Shown: positions 28,004-36,022 of the stretch, piece after piece | Layout: every line of letters starts with the position of its first letter | Numbering within the stretch: the stretch's first letter is position 1 | DNA from: an uncultured Rikenella sp. | Lineage (GTDB): Bacteria; Bacteroidota; Bacteroidia; Bacteroidales; Rikenellaceae | Assembly (NCBI RefSeq): GCF_947628055.1 | Contig: NZ_CANQYJ010000006.1 | Span: 1-40,607 of the forward strand | Length of the DNA: 40,607 bases | Direction of reading: 5' to 3' | Translations under genes and position numbers: made by a program | The notes under the pieces: model-generated | Told to the model about the DNA's origin: nothing | Database searches by the model: none | The model's input: only the letters and a program-made list of their open reading frames with translations

Positions 28004-28507
28004 ATGCGTGAATTTTTAAAGGATTTAAATTTAGACCAAGAAGTAATTGATAAAATTATGAAAGAAATGGGAACTAAAATTGAAGATAGTAAAGGAAAAG
28101 ATGAAAAAATTACGGATTTAGAAGCCGAAATTATTCAATTAAAAAAAGATAAAAAAGCTTTGAAAACTGAAAATGATAAACTTAACTTAACTATTGAAGA
28201 AAATAATAAATCTTTGGAAAATTTACAAACAATAACAAATGAAAATAAAAACCTTAAAGCAGAAATTCAAATGAGTGGAAGCGAAGTTAAAAAGGAATTT
28301 AGCAAATTTGTTATGAGTGAAGTTATGTCTAAAGTTGATGATAAGACAGACTTTGAAACTGCACTTGAAAATTACAAAAAAGAATGTCCGCAATACTTCG
28401 GAGAGACTGTAGTTAAAAAAGTGCAAAGTTCACCTAGTGTAGGTACTGGTGAAAATCATCAAACTACTACAAATGATATTATGAATAATATCTTGCGTGG
28501 TAAATAA
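28004..28507 (+). CDS. Scaffolding protein (Gp20-like)
   Basis: A 167-aa capsid assembly scaffold. The N-terminus MREFLKDLNLDQEVIDKIMK is typical of the phage minor structural Gp20 family, followed by a long coiled coil (about 40-95; ITDLEAEIIQLKKDKKALKT) and a C-terminal basic capsid-binding end (DIMNNILRGK). It guides assembly of the shell and leaves before maturation. TAGGAGGAGATATT gives a strong SD. Direct position before the major capsid gene agrees. Confidence 0.9.
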   Translation: MREFLKDLNLDQEVIDKIMKEMGTKIEDSKGKDEKITDLEAEIIQLKKDKKALKTENDKLNLTIEENNKSLENLQTITNENKNLKAEIQMSGSEVKKEFSKFVMSEVMSKVDDKTDFETALENYKKECPQYFGETVVKKVQSSPSVGTGENHQTTTNDIMNNILRGK

Positions 28508-28534
28508 TAATTAGAAAAGGAGATAAGATTAAAA

Positions 28535-29449
28535 ATGGCTGTAAAAGGAATTGAAAGAGCAGACGTTGAAAAATTAATTGAACCTCAAGTAGCAAATGAA
28601 ATCTTTGAAGGTACAATTAGAGACAGTAAACTATTACCCCTTATGACTAAGTTGCCAAACATGACTAGTGATAAGACAAAATTACGTATTTTAGACACTC
28701 TTCCTATTGTTTCATTTGTTGACGAAACAAATAAAAATGGTCGTAAAAGTGTTACTAAAATGGCTTGGAAAGATAAATATATTAATGCTGCCGAATTAGC
28801 AGTTATCGTTCCAATTAAAGAAAACTTATTAAATGATGCCTCAGTTGATATTTGGGCACAAGTTAGACCTAGAATTACTGAAGCATTTGCAAGCAAAATT
28901 GATAATGCAATTTTAAATGGTACTAACAAACCAACCGATTGGGAACAAGGTATTGCACAACAAATAGAAACTGCTAATGCTTATGCTGAAGAAACTGACA
29001 ATTTCTATAAAGATATTGATGGCGCTATGACCAAGGTTGAAACAAGTGGTTATAATGTTACTGGTATTTTAGGAGGCCTTGAATTAAAGAGCAAATTTAG
29101 AAATATGCTTGATAATACTGGACAACCTATTCAAAATACTGAAATTGGTGCTTTACCAAGAAATTATGTAGATAATGGTGCTTGGGATAAAAAAAATCTT
29201 GATTTAATCTTAGGTGATTTCAAACAAGCAGTATATTCTATTAGACAAGATGTTACATTTAAAGTATTAGATCAAGCAGTTATTCAAGATCCAGATACTG
29301 ATGCAATTGTTTACAATTTAGCACAAGATGATATGGTAGCATTACGTGTTACAATGAGATTAGGTTGGGCATTACCTAACCCTGTAAACATTGAAAACAC
29401 TACTGAAACACGTTTCCCATTTGCAAGTGTTAAAAAAAAAGTAGATTAG
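28535..29449 (+). CDS. Major capsid protein (HK97 fold), short form
   Basis: The zero-frame product is 304 aa and has the features of HK97-like capsid proteins of Gram-positive siphophages: an N-terminal arm (VEKLIEPQVANEIFEGTIRD), the P-domain region (KTKLRILDTLPIVSFVDETN), a spine segment (AELAVIVPIKENLLNDASVD, TEAFASKIDNAILNG), and the A-domain (YNVTGILGGLELKSKF; LNMxxNPVN-like end TMRLGWALPNPVN). There is no delta domain because a separate scaffold gene is present. SD AAAGGAGATAAG. The last codons run through nine A before TAG; a -1 slip there adds 143 aa. Confidence 0.93.
   Translation: MAVKGIERADVEKLIEPQVANEIFEGTIRDSKLLPLMTKLPNMTSDKTKLRILDTLPIVSFVDETNKNGRKSVTKMAWKDKYINAAELAVIVPIKENLLNDASVDIWAQVRPRITEAFASKIDNAILNGTNKPTDWEQGIAQQIETANAYAEETDNFYKDIDGAMTKVETSGYNVTGILGGLELKSKFRNMLDNTGQPIQNTEIGALPRNYVDNGAWDKKNLDLILGDFKQAVYSIRQDVTFKVLDQAVIQDPDTDAIVYNLAQDDMVALRVTMRLGWALPNPVNIENTTETRFPFASVKKKVD
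29432..29440 (+). other. Slippery A9 run, candidate -1 frameshift site
   Basis: The sense frame is GTT-AAA-AAA-AAA-GTA-GAT-TAG. A tandem slip back by one base reads on into a frame open for 143 codons. The slip must occur in this run, since the -1 frame has TAA at 29431-29433. Ribosomal slippage on A-AAA-AAA or RNA polymerase slippage on A9 could both do it. Confidence 0.7.
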
Positions 29450-29871
29450 ACATTAGCACTATTGTAAAAGTTATTGATGGCGACACTAATTTGTTAAATA
29501 AAGATGTAAAAGATTTACAAGAAAATGTTGCTATTGATAGTGAAGGAAATGTTACAGGAACATTAAAATATGTTGATAGTTACCCTAATTTTTCAAGTGT
29601 TGAAAGTGAACAAAAAGGGAACTACTTAGCAATAAAATTTGAAGAAGCAACGCAAGGCAAGACAGTTAAAGTTAAATTAACTAAAGAAAGTACTTTAGAT
29701 AGTGATGGACAATTAGTTTTATTGGTTACTGATACAAGTAAAAATAAGCCATTAGTTGTTACTGTTGATAATGAAGAAAGTTATCAACTTAACTTAAGTA
29801 AATTAACTTTAAGCCCTGCACCTATTGTTTATTCAAGTAGAAAAACTAAAATAAAATCATTTAATGAATAG
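29440..29871 (+). CDS. Frame -1 extension of the major capsid protein (Ig-like decoration domain)
   Basis: This frame gives SRLDISTIVKVIDGDTNLLN onward, with GTLKYVDSYPNF, GNYLAIKFEEATQGKTVKVK and SYQLNLSKLTLSPAPI: a beta-sandwich of the type found as a head-decoration or fibre domain in Gram-positive phages. No start codon with an SD exists; the only nearby in-frame start is a TTG at 29491 without SD. Joined at the A9 run, the long capsid form would have 445 aa (302 + 143). The long form would be a minor component displaying an Ig-like domain on the surface. A sequence error in A9 making one continuous gene is the alternative. Confidence 0.72.
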   Translation, partial: SRLDISTIVKVIDGDTNLLNKDVKDLQENVAIDSEGNVTGTLKYVDSYPNFSSVESEQKGNYLAIKFEEATQGKTVKVKLTKESTLDSDGQLVLLVTDTSKNKPLVVTVDNEESYQLNLSKLTLSPAPIVYSSRKTKIKSFNE

Positions 29872-29885
29872 ATAGGAGGGCATTT

Positions 29886-30314
29886 ATGAAATTTGAAAAC
29901 CAATATCTAACTTACAACGAGTATAGATTACTAGGTGGGAAAATGGAACAAATGCCTTTTAATCTATTAGAATTTGAAGCTAGAAAAATAATTGATGGAA
30001 GAACTCAAAAAAGATTAATTGGTGTCGAAGAGATACCACAAGAAGTTAAATTGTGTGTGAATAAAATGGTTAATACTATCGAAAGTTACATTAGTGCCAC
30101 TAACATAGATACTTCCGACGGTATTAATAAATGCAATATTGCAAGTGAAAATATTGATGGTTATAGTGTTAGTTATGTTACTGCAGACCAAGTATTAGCA
30201 AATACACAAACAATAATTAAATCTAAACAAGTTGAACTAGAAGATATTATGATGAATTATTTAATAGGGTGCGTTGTAAATAACGAACATATTATGTATA
30301 ATGGGGTATCTTAA
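29886..30314 (+). CDS. Head-tail connector (adaptor) protein
   Basis: A 142-aa protein with the helical pattern of SPP1 gp15/HK97 gp6-type adaptors: YLTYNEYRLLGG at the start, FNLLEFEARKIIDGRTQKRL and EIPQEVKLCVNKMVNTIESY, then SENIDGYSVSYVT, the conserved loop that precedes the C-terminal helix. Twelve copies are expected to bind beneath the portal. SD ATAGGAGGGCATTT; it follows the capsid genes and overlaps the next gene by one base. Confidence 0.82.
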   Translation: MKFENQYLTYNEYRLLGGKMEQMPFNLLEFEARKIIDGRTQKRLIGVEEIPQEVKLCVNKMVNTIESYISATNIDTSDGINKCNIASENIDGYSVSYVTADQVLANTQTIIKSKQVELEDIMMNYLIGCVVNNEHIMYNGVS

Positions 30315-30664
30315 TGCTAGTTAATAGTGGTTTAACGGTTTATCATAAATATTATGATGAAACTGAAAAATTAGAAAAATGGGAAAGATTTAATTATGAT
30401 AATGTTTGGTGGTTTGGTGGTAAGGGTGCTGGTATTAATAAAGGATACGAAAATGCTAACGACGTTCAAATTAGGATATTTTATGAAACTAATAAAAATC
30501 TTGATATTGAAAACTTTAGTATTGGTGATATATTGATACAAGGCTTAATATTTAAAGACATAAACACTCAACAAGAATTAGACCAAGAAAACATTTACAA
30601 TATTACTTCTTTAAACAATAATACGTTTGGCAACAACCCACATATACACATCGGTGGCAAATAA
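30314..30664 (+). CDS. Minor capsid/head completion protein (DUF6751-like)
   Basis: A 116-aa protein. The patterns LTVYHKYYDETEKLEKW, NVWWFGGKGAGINKGYENAN, VQIRIFYETN and IGDILIQGLIF match the small protein that fills the slot after the adaptor in TP901/A118-type phages (stopper or minor capsid). It ends NNPHIHIGGK as relatives do. Starts on the last base of the upstream stop. Likely forms the next ring of the head-tail interface. Confidence 0.78.
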   Translation: MLVNSGLTVYHKYYDETEKLEKWERFNYDNVWWFGGKGAGINKGYENANDVQIRIFYETNKNLDIENFSIGDILIQGLIFKDINTQQELDQENIYNITSLNNNTFGNNPHIHIGGK

Positions 30665-31017
30665 TGGGTTATGTAAAACTTAATTCTATTGATAAAATAA
30701 AAAAAAGATTAGGATTAGAAATAAATGGGCCAGTACAAGCATTCTTTACAGAAACTTGTTATAATCATATGGATAAATATGTTCCAATGGATAAAGGTAA
30801 TTTAAGAACTATTGTTGATTTAGAAGATAGTAGTATTACTTATGAAAGCCCTTATGCACGTTATCAATATTATGGAGAACGTGAAGATGGAAGCCATAAA
30901 GTAAGGAATTATACTACACCAGGAACAGGTCCTTATTGGGATAGACGTATGGTAAGTGCTGAAATAGGTCAAGTTGTTAAAGAAGTACAAGATTATGTTA
31001 ATCAAGGAGGCAAATAA
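30664..31017 (+). CDS. Tail-completion / minor capsid 2 family protein
   Basis: A 117-aa protein with KKRLGLEINGPVQAFFTETC, YVPMDKGNLRTIVDLED, SPYARYQYYGERED and a PYWDRRMVSAE ending, typical of HK97 gp10-like/Minor_capsid_2 proteins. It probably acts at the top of the tail to join it to the head. Starts one base inside the upstream stop and ends one base into the next gene, as in an ordered head-tail joining cassette. Confidence 0.82.
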   Translation: MGYVKLNSIDKIKKRLGLEINGPVQAFFTETCYNHMDKYVPMDKGNLRTIVDLEDSSITYESPYARYQYYGEREDGSHKVRNYTTPGTGPYWDRRMVSAEIGQVVKEVQDYVNQGGK

Positions 31018-31457
31018 TGGATATTGATTATAAAGAAACTAGAATATCAAAATTAAGAGATTATTTATTTCAAGTTATTGATAATATAGCTAAAGATAAA
31101 AAATATCAAATAAATGCTGATATGCTTGGAAAAGATGTTGAAAGTTATTCTTTAGATAAAATACCAAATGCTAGTACAGTCGAGAGATGGATAACAGGGC
31201 TTGAGATACACAGAGATGTATTTTCATTTAGAAGTCGTAAGGCTTATTCACAAGACACAATTAATAATCTTACTAACATAGGTTTTTTTGAAATATTTGA
31301 AGCTTCAATTAAAAAAAATAATGATAATAAAATTCTACCAGATATAAAAGGTATAGAAAGTGTTAGTTGTTTAAATTGTGGAACAATGAACAATGCAAAT
31401 ACTAACACAGCTGAATTTGATATACAAATTCAAATAACATATAGAGAGGAGAAATAA
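31017..31457 (+). CDS. Tail terminator (minor capsid 3-like)
   Basis: A 146-aa protein with KLRDYLFQVIDNIAKDKKYQ, DKIPNASTVERWITG, and a C-terminal SVSCLNCGTMNNANTNTAEF-DIQIQITYR, diagnostic of the phage minor capsid/tail terminator group. Hexamers cap the tail tube to stop polymerisation. SD CAAGGAGGCAAATA in the previous gene. It is placed directly before the tail tube gene, as expected. Confidence 0.8.
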   Translation: MDIDYKETRISKLRDYLFQVIDNIAKDKKYQINADMLGKDVESYSLDKIPNASTVERWITGLEIHRDVFSFRSRKAYSQDTINNLTNIGFFEIFEASIKKNNDNKILPDIKGIESVSCLNCGTMNNANTNTAEFDIQIQITYREEK

Positions 31458-31459
31458 TT

Positions 31460-31957
31460 ATGAATGATACTGGTTATATTAAAATGAACCGTGATGAGTG
31501 GGTCACTTATCTTGATACTACTCCATATAAAACTGAAACTTGGGAAAAACTTGGAGTTGGAATCACCGAACTAGCCATCGAACAAAATCCAAGTATAGAG
31601 TCTGAAAAATGGATAATCGAGCGTACGTCTCGCCACATTCACGAAAGTAATGAAAAAACTAGTAGTGTATCGCAAAGTATTTACACTAACGACCCTTGTT
31701 ATAAATTTATCGAGGCTGGTCGTGATAAATTAAATTATCGTACACACATTCTTGACATTGATATGACAAGAAAAAGTGAAAGTGGTGATAAATTCTATGC
31801 AGAGAAAAGTGATGGGTTAATTGCTGTTACATCATGGATGGGTGAAAACGCCACTGTGGAATTTGACCTTTATTGGGAAGGAGATAAAGAAGTCGGCTAT
31901 GTAACATTAGAAGCTGGAAAACCAACATTTACAAAAGGTGATTACAGCGCCCCCTAG
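31460..31957 (+). CDS. Major tail (tube) protein, short form
   Basis: The 165-aa zero-frame product is the tail tube subunit: YVTLEAGKPTFTKGDYSAP at the end, YKTETWEKLGVGITELAIEQ near the start, and DPCYKFIEAGRDKLNYRTHI in the middle match tube proteins of TP901-1-like phages. It begins after GAGAGGAGAAAT. The gene ends GCC-CCC-TAG-TAG; a +1 slip on CCC-TAG adds 39 residues. The position between terminator and chaperone genes is canonical. Confidence 0.85.
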   Translation: MNDTGYIKMNRDEWVTYLDTTPYKTETWEKLGVGITELAIEQNPSIESEKWIIERTSRHIHESNEKTSSVSQSIYTNDPCYKFIEAGRDKLNYRTHILDIDMTRKSESGDKFYAEKSDGLIAVTSWMGENATVEFDLYWEGDKEVGYVTLEAGKPTFTKGDYSAP

Positions 31958-32075
31958 TAGAGCCGTAATTGCTTCAAATGTTTCTAGAAAAAGTGTTACT
32001 AAAAAATGGGATACACAAGAAACAGAAACCGAAGAAAATAACGACGGCTTAGATAATAAAGAAAACGAGATGTAA
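31952..32075 (+). CDS. Frame +1 extension of the tail tube protein
   Basis: Slipping +1 at CCC-T (31952-31955) reads AGT at 31956 and continues SRAVIASNVSRKSVTKKWDT, then an acidic end with NDGLDNKENEM and stop 32073-32075, a 39-aa tail giving 204 aa in total. The frame has no start codon with an SD and stays open right up to the terminator. Listeria phage PSA uses CCC-stop +1 slips in both its capsid and tail genes, so the mechanism has a precedent. Alternatively it is untranslated 3' sequence; the regular Lys/Ser/Asp codon use argues against that. Confidence 0.65.
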
Positions 32076-32081
32076 AACCTT

Positions 32082-32112
32082 AAAGGGTGGGTAGGATAAA
32101 CCCACTCTTTTA
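32082..32112 (+). terminator. Terminator after the tail tube gene
   Basis: Eleven-bp stem AAAGGGTGGGT (32082-32092) with ACCCACTCTTT (32100-32110; one G-U), then T-rich sequence. Probably partial, since no promoter follows before the chaperone genes; it would set a high tube-to-tape-measure ratio. Confidence 0.82.
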
Positions 32113-32144
32113 TTATTAAATAGAAAGAAGGAGGATTAAACACT

Positions 32145-32648
32145 ATGGCAGATGTTAATCAAAAAGAAGAAAATTTTATTCAATTAAAGAAAGATAATAT
32201 TTTAAAAATAAGAATTAAAGATAGTGAGGGAAATGACACAGGAGAACATTTAGAGTTTGATTTAGAAGACATTGAACTTCCTTTAAAATTAAATCAATGT
32301 GACGCTAAACATAAAAAAAATTTAGTTGACTTACAAAATAGATATAAAATAATTGATAATCAAGAAGATAAAAAAGGCAAATTTATTTTATCTTGGAAAG
32401 AAGAAGAAAAAATAAAGGCATTAAAAGAGTTTTATGAAAAAGAAATGGAAGCCCTTGATTTGTTTTTAGGAAAAGGTGGAACTAAAAAATTATTAAACGG
32501 TAGAAATCCGTACATTTCAATGTATAATGATATTGCTGAAATAATTGAACCTATTTTACCTAAATTAAAAGTAAGAAGTGAGGATATTAAAAATAAAATA
32601 GTAAGTAAATATGGAAAAGCTCAAGAAGAAAATAATGTATTGAAATAA
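32145..32648 (+). CDS. Tail assembly chaperone (gpG-like)
   Basis: A 167-aa protein between tail tube and Gp15-type gene, the usual place of the first chaperone. N-terminal beta region (FIQLKKDNILKIRIKDSEGN, TGEHLEFDLEDIELPLKLNQ) and a long charged helix (EEEKIKALKEFYEKEMEALD) with GRNPYISMYNDIAEIIEPIL at the C-terminus. SD AAGGAGGATTAAAC. Its stop overlaps the next ATG by one base; there is no slippery site at the junction, so the gpG/gpGT -1 fusion of many phages is not evident here. Confidence 0.72.
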   Translation: MADVNQKEENFIQLKKDNILKIRIKDSEGNDTGEHLEFDLEDIELPLKLNQCDAKHKKNLVDLQNRYKIIDNQEDKKGKFILSWKEEEKIKALKEFYEKEMEALDLFLGKGGTKKLLNGRNPYISMYNDIAEIIEPILPKLKVRSEDIKNKIVSKYGKAQEENNVLK

Positions 32649-33241
32649 TGAACTATCCTGAATATGTAGAAATTGATGGGCAACGTTTTAAAATTAATAC
32701 TGATTTTAGAGTTGCCTTAAAATGCAATAAAATTGCACAAGATGACACAATTCAAGATTATGAAAGAGCCTTAGCTATTATTTATTTATTATTTGGTGAA
32801 GTTGTTTTTGAAAAAACAGAATACCAAGAAAAATTTTTAGAACTTGCTCAAAAATATTTATCTTGTGGAAAAGAAATAAAGCCAACAAATGAAGAACCTG
32901 ATTTTGATTTTGAACAAGATATGGAACTTGTTAGAATTAGCTTTATAAGTGATTACGGTGGTTTAGATATAAAAAATACAACTATGCACTTTTGGGAATT
33001 TATGGACAGAATAAATGGACTCTCTAATAGTGAAATGGGCAATTGTTGTATTTTAAATAGAGTAAGAAATTTAAGAAATTTTAATACTAAAAATATCAAA
33101 GACCCTAAAGAAAAGAAAAAAATTATTGAAGCTAAAAAACAAGTTGCATTAAAGAAAAAAGAAAAGAAAAGAATTTTAACTGAAGAAGAAAAAAATAATA
33201 TCAATGACTTTATGAAAATGGCTGGCATAGAGAGGGAGTGA
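32648..33241 (+). CDS. Gp15-family tail assembly protein
   Basis: A 197-aa protein matching Phage_Gp15: YPEYVEIDGQRFKINTDFRV, DYERALAIIYLLFGEVVFE, FISDYGGLDIKNTTMHFWEF and FMDRINGLSNSEMGNC. It acts with the upstream chaperone in assembly of the tail initiator around the tape measure. The C-terminus is highly basic (KKQVALKKKEKKRILTEEEK). It overlaps the upstream stop by one base and ends just before the tape measure. Confidence 0.88.
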   Translation: MNYPEYVEIDGQRFKINTDFRVALKCNKIAQDDTIQDYERALAIIYLLFGEVVFEKTEYQEKFLELAQKYLSCGKEIKPTNEEPDFDFEQDMELVRISFISDYGGLDIKNTTMHFWEFMDRINGLSNSEMGNCCILNRVRNLRNFNTKNIKDPKEKKKIIEAKKQVALKKKEKKRILTEEEKNNINDFMKMAGIERE

Positions 33242-33245
33242 TAAT

Positions 33246-35615
33246 TTGAATACAGATGGAAAAATTGTAATAGGAACTGGATTAGATAATAAACAATTTG
33301 AAAAAGACGTACAAAATTTAGAAAAAAAGTTAAATGAAACAGAGAAAAAAAATAAACCAACAATAGATTTAAAATTATCTACTGAAACATTCAAAAAAAA
33401 TTTAAAAAATATTAAAGATAAAATAAAAACTGAATTTGAAAAAATAAATCCAGAAATTAAACCAGAAGTAAAAGAACCTAAAGAAAAAAATATATGGGCT
33501 GATTATGAACCTCCAGAATTTACAGATGAAATAAGTTTTGATGAACAAATTGAACATTTAAAAGGAAAAATTGAAGAAATAAGAGTTATGCTTCAAAAAC
33601 CTACTAATTTTAACCTAACCATGGAAGATGTTGAAAAATTAGGTGTAGAAGAAGAAAAACTAACAAATCAACTTATTCAATTAGAAAAAAAACAACAAAA
33701 ATTTAATCAAGAAATAAATAACGGTAAAAAAAATACTGATAGTTTATCAAATTCAATGGGTGGAGTATTAAAAAAAGTTGCAAAATGGACTTTAGCAATT
33801 TTTAGTGTTAGAAGTGCTTATATGTTTGTTAGACAGGCTGTTAGTACAATTTCACAATATAACGAAGATTTGGCTAATGATTTAGAATATATAAGATATG
33901 CACTTGCTAGCGTTTTAGAACCAGTAATTAGGGCTATTGTAAATCTGGTAGCAAGACTATTGCAATATGTTAATTATTTGTGGAAATCATGGTTTGGTAA
34001 AGATTTATTTAAAAGTGCAAAAGACTTTGAAAGCATGAAAAATTCATCATCGGCTGTTGCTAAAAATACAAAAGAAATAAAGAAAAATTTAGCTGGATTT
34101 GATGAAATGAATATATTGGAAGATACAAGCACAACAGATAATAATGCAGCAAGTAATGTTGCTAGTCCAACTTTTGATTTAACATCTATGGAAAATTTTG
34201 AACCTCCAGCATGGTTAGAAACAATAAAAAATTGGGGTCAATGGATAATTGACCATTGGAAATTAGTATTAGGAATTATAGCTGGAACTGGTGCTGTTTT
34301 CTTAGGTATAAAACTTGCTAAATTTTTAAGTCAAGCAAAAGGAGTTAATAAAGAGGTTGGAGGTTGGAGTTCAACGTTTAAAGGCTTTTTTGATGGCTTA
34401 GGCAAAGCTGCTGAGTCAATAGCAATTTTAGGTGGCTTAACATTAGTAATTGACTCTATAACAAAATTAATTGATACTTTTAGCCAAAGTGGTTTAACTT
34501 TAGGAGAAGTTGCTGGTTTATTAGGTATTGTTCTAGGTGAATTAACTGTAACTTTTGGTTTATTACTAGGTGCTATGACATTAATGACACCTAGTTGGCA
34601 AAGCATTGCGGCAGCAGCAGTTATTTTTGGAGGTTTTGCTTTAGTAATAAATCAAGTTACTCATTTACTTGAAGTATTTTCAAAAAGTGGTTTAGAGTTG
34701 GGTGACGTAATAGATTTATTATCAGGTATAATGCTAACCATTATTGGTTTAATGGGTTCAATTGTTTTACTAGGGCCAGCAATGACTGCAGGGTTAGTTC
34801 CATTTTTAGGTGTTGTTGGAGGAATATCAGCTATTTTATTAGTTATGGCTGCTACATTGCCAATAATATTGGAAGCATGTGCTAAATTTATTAATGATAT
34901 AGGGCCATTTGTTATAAAACTTATAAAAACAATAAATCAATCTATAAATGCAACTATTGAAGTTTTAGGAAAAGTTTTGCCACCTATTATTCAATCTGTT
35001 GGAAATTTATTTACTACAATATTTAGTGGAGTGTCAAAAGTAATAGAAACTATTGGTGGAATGATAATTGGAATATTATCATCAGCACAACAACTTGTTG
35101 TTACAGTTTTATCTTCAATTCTGTATTTCATAAATGAATTAGGTCCAGCAACTAATAATTTTGTAGATAACATAATAACTGCTACAACTAAATTAATTAA
35201 TTTTATAATTAGTGGTATTGAATATTTAGTAAATACTGTTGTTATAGGAGGTATTAATAAAATAATACAAGGTGTAAATGCACTTTCTGGAATTATAGGA
35301 ATTTCAATACCTTTAGTTCCTGAACTTCAAATACCTAGATTTGTTCCTAGATTGGCAAAAGGTGGAGTCATTTCACAACCTGGCAGAGGTGTACCAGTAG
35401 GTTATGGACAGGCAATAGCTGGAGAAGGTGGAACAAGTGGTTCCCGTGAAGGTGTCATACCATTAACAGACGCACAACAAATGGCTTTACTTGGTGAGTC
35501 AATAGGCAAATATGTTAATATTAATTTAACTAATATAACTAAATTAGATAATAGACAAATTGCAAAAGAACAAAAAAGAATTAGTGTGCAAAATGATTTT
35601 GCTTTTAATAGATAG
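33246..35615 (+). CDS. Tape measure protein
   Basis: A 789-aa protein that sets tail length and is injected ahead of DNA. The TTG start (33246) follows GAGGGAGTGAT. The N-terminus begins IVIGTGLDNKQFEKDVQNLE, as in many tape measures; coiled coils fill residues 1-170; several transmembrane-like segments (LVLGIIAGTGAVFLGIKLA; ILLVMAATLPIILEA) lie about 340-600; a Gly/Pro-rich end (FVPRLAKGGVISQPGRG, EGVIPLTDAQQMAL) is typical. At about 1.5 Angstrom per residue, 789 aa predicts a tail of roughly 120 nm. No lysozyme or peptidase domain was seen. Confidence 0.93.
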   Translation: MNTDGKIVIGTGLDNKQFEKDVQNLEKKLNETEKKNKPTIDLKLSTETFKKNLKNIKDKIKTEFEKINPEIKPEVKEPKEKNIWADYEPPEFTDEISFDEQIEHLKGKIEEIRVMLQKPTNFNLTMEDVEKLGVEEEKLTNQLIQLEKKQQKFNQEINNGKKNTDSLSNSMGGVLKKVAKWTLAIFSVRSAYMFVRQAVSTISQYNEDLANDLEYIRYALASVLEPVIRAIVNLVARLLQYVNYLWKSWFGKDLFKSAKDFESMKNSSSAVAKNTKEIKKNLAGFDEMNILEDTSTTDNNAASNVASPTFDLTSMENFEPPAWLETIKNWGQWIIDHWKLVLGIIAGTGAVFLGIKLAKFLSQAKGVNKEVGGWSSTFKGFFDGLGKAAESIAILGGLTLVIDSITKLIDTFSQSGLTLGEVAGLLGIVLGELTVTFGLLLGAMTLMTPSWQSIAAAAVIFGGFALVINQVTHLLEVFSKSGLELGDVIDLLSGIMLTIIGLMGSIVLLGPAMTAGLVPFLGVVGGISAILLVMAATLPIILEACAKFINDIGPFVIKLIKTINQSINATIEVLGKVLPPIIQSVGNLFTTIFSGVSKVIETIGGMIIGILSSAQQLVVTVLSSILYFINELGPATNNFVDNIITATTKLINFIISGIEYLVNTVVIGGINKIIQGVNALSGIIGISIPLVPELQIPRFVPRLAKGGVISQPGRGVPVGYGQAIAGEGGTSGSREGVIPLTDAQQMALLGESIGKYVNINLTNITKLDNRQIAKEQKRISVQNDFAFNR

Positions 35616-35626
35616 GAGATGATGAA

Positions 35627-36022
35627 ATGCTCATAAATAAAGATAGCCTTAAAGTTAGAGGTATAGATAATTTTACAAGTTATATAACCGAAGTTGAATA
35701 TGGCTATAATAAACTATGGGGTTCCGATAGTGGACGTAATTTAGCTGGAACAAATTCTGGTACTCTTGTCGGAATATTTCCTAAAATTAAAGTTAGTTTT
35801 AGAAAATTATCACAACAAGAATTAGAAGCTATTGCTCCTATTTTGGATAATGCTACACAATGGGTTACTTATTATGACCCTGTATTAAAAAGACTTTATG
35901 AAATGGATACATATACAGGAGACTGGGCTACTGCTAATAGAAATACATTTTCAAATGTTGCACACGCAAACGAAAGCTTTGATATAAGTTTTATAGCTAA
36001 TAGAAAGAGGCCAAGTAGATGA
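35627..36022 (+). CDS. Distal tail protein (DUF6711-like)
   Basis: A 131-aa protein between tape measure and tail lysin. LKVRGIDNFTSYITEVEYGY, NSGTLVGIFPKIKVSFRKLS, WVTYYDPVLKRLYEMDTYTG and the ending NTFSNVAHANESFDISFIAN match the DUF6711 family, which fills the distal-tail (Dit) slot in several gut Bacillota phages. SD AGGAGATGATGAA. It overlaps the next gene by four bases (ATGA). Confidence 0.82.
   Translation: MLINKDSLKVRGIDNFTSYITEVEYGYNKLWGSDSGRNLAGTNSGTLVGIFPKIKVSFRKLSQQELEAIAPILDNATQWVTYYDPVLKRLYEMDTYTGDWATANRNTFSNVAHANESFDISFIANRKRPSR

Noticed and set aside
29491-29871. The frame after the capsid gene as an independent gene starting at TTG 29491
   Set aside because: No SD upstream of the TTG, and the frame is open back to the A9 run with protein-like sequence before the TTG; frameshift extension explains it better.
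32082-32112. Terminator after the tail tube as a full operon end
   Set aside because: No promoter was found before the downstream chaperone genes, so it is probably an attenuating terminator with read-through.
32600-32660. Programmed -1 frameshift between the two tail chaperone genes
   Set aside because: No slippery heptamer near the end of the first gene; the genes meet by a simple one-base overlap.
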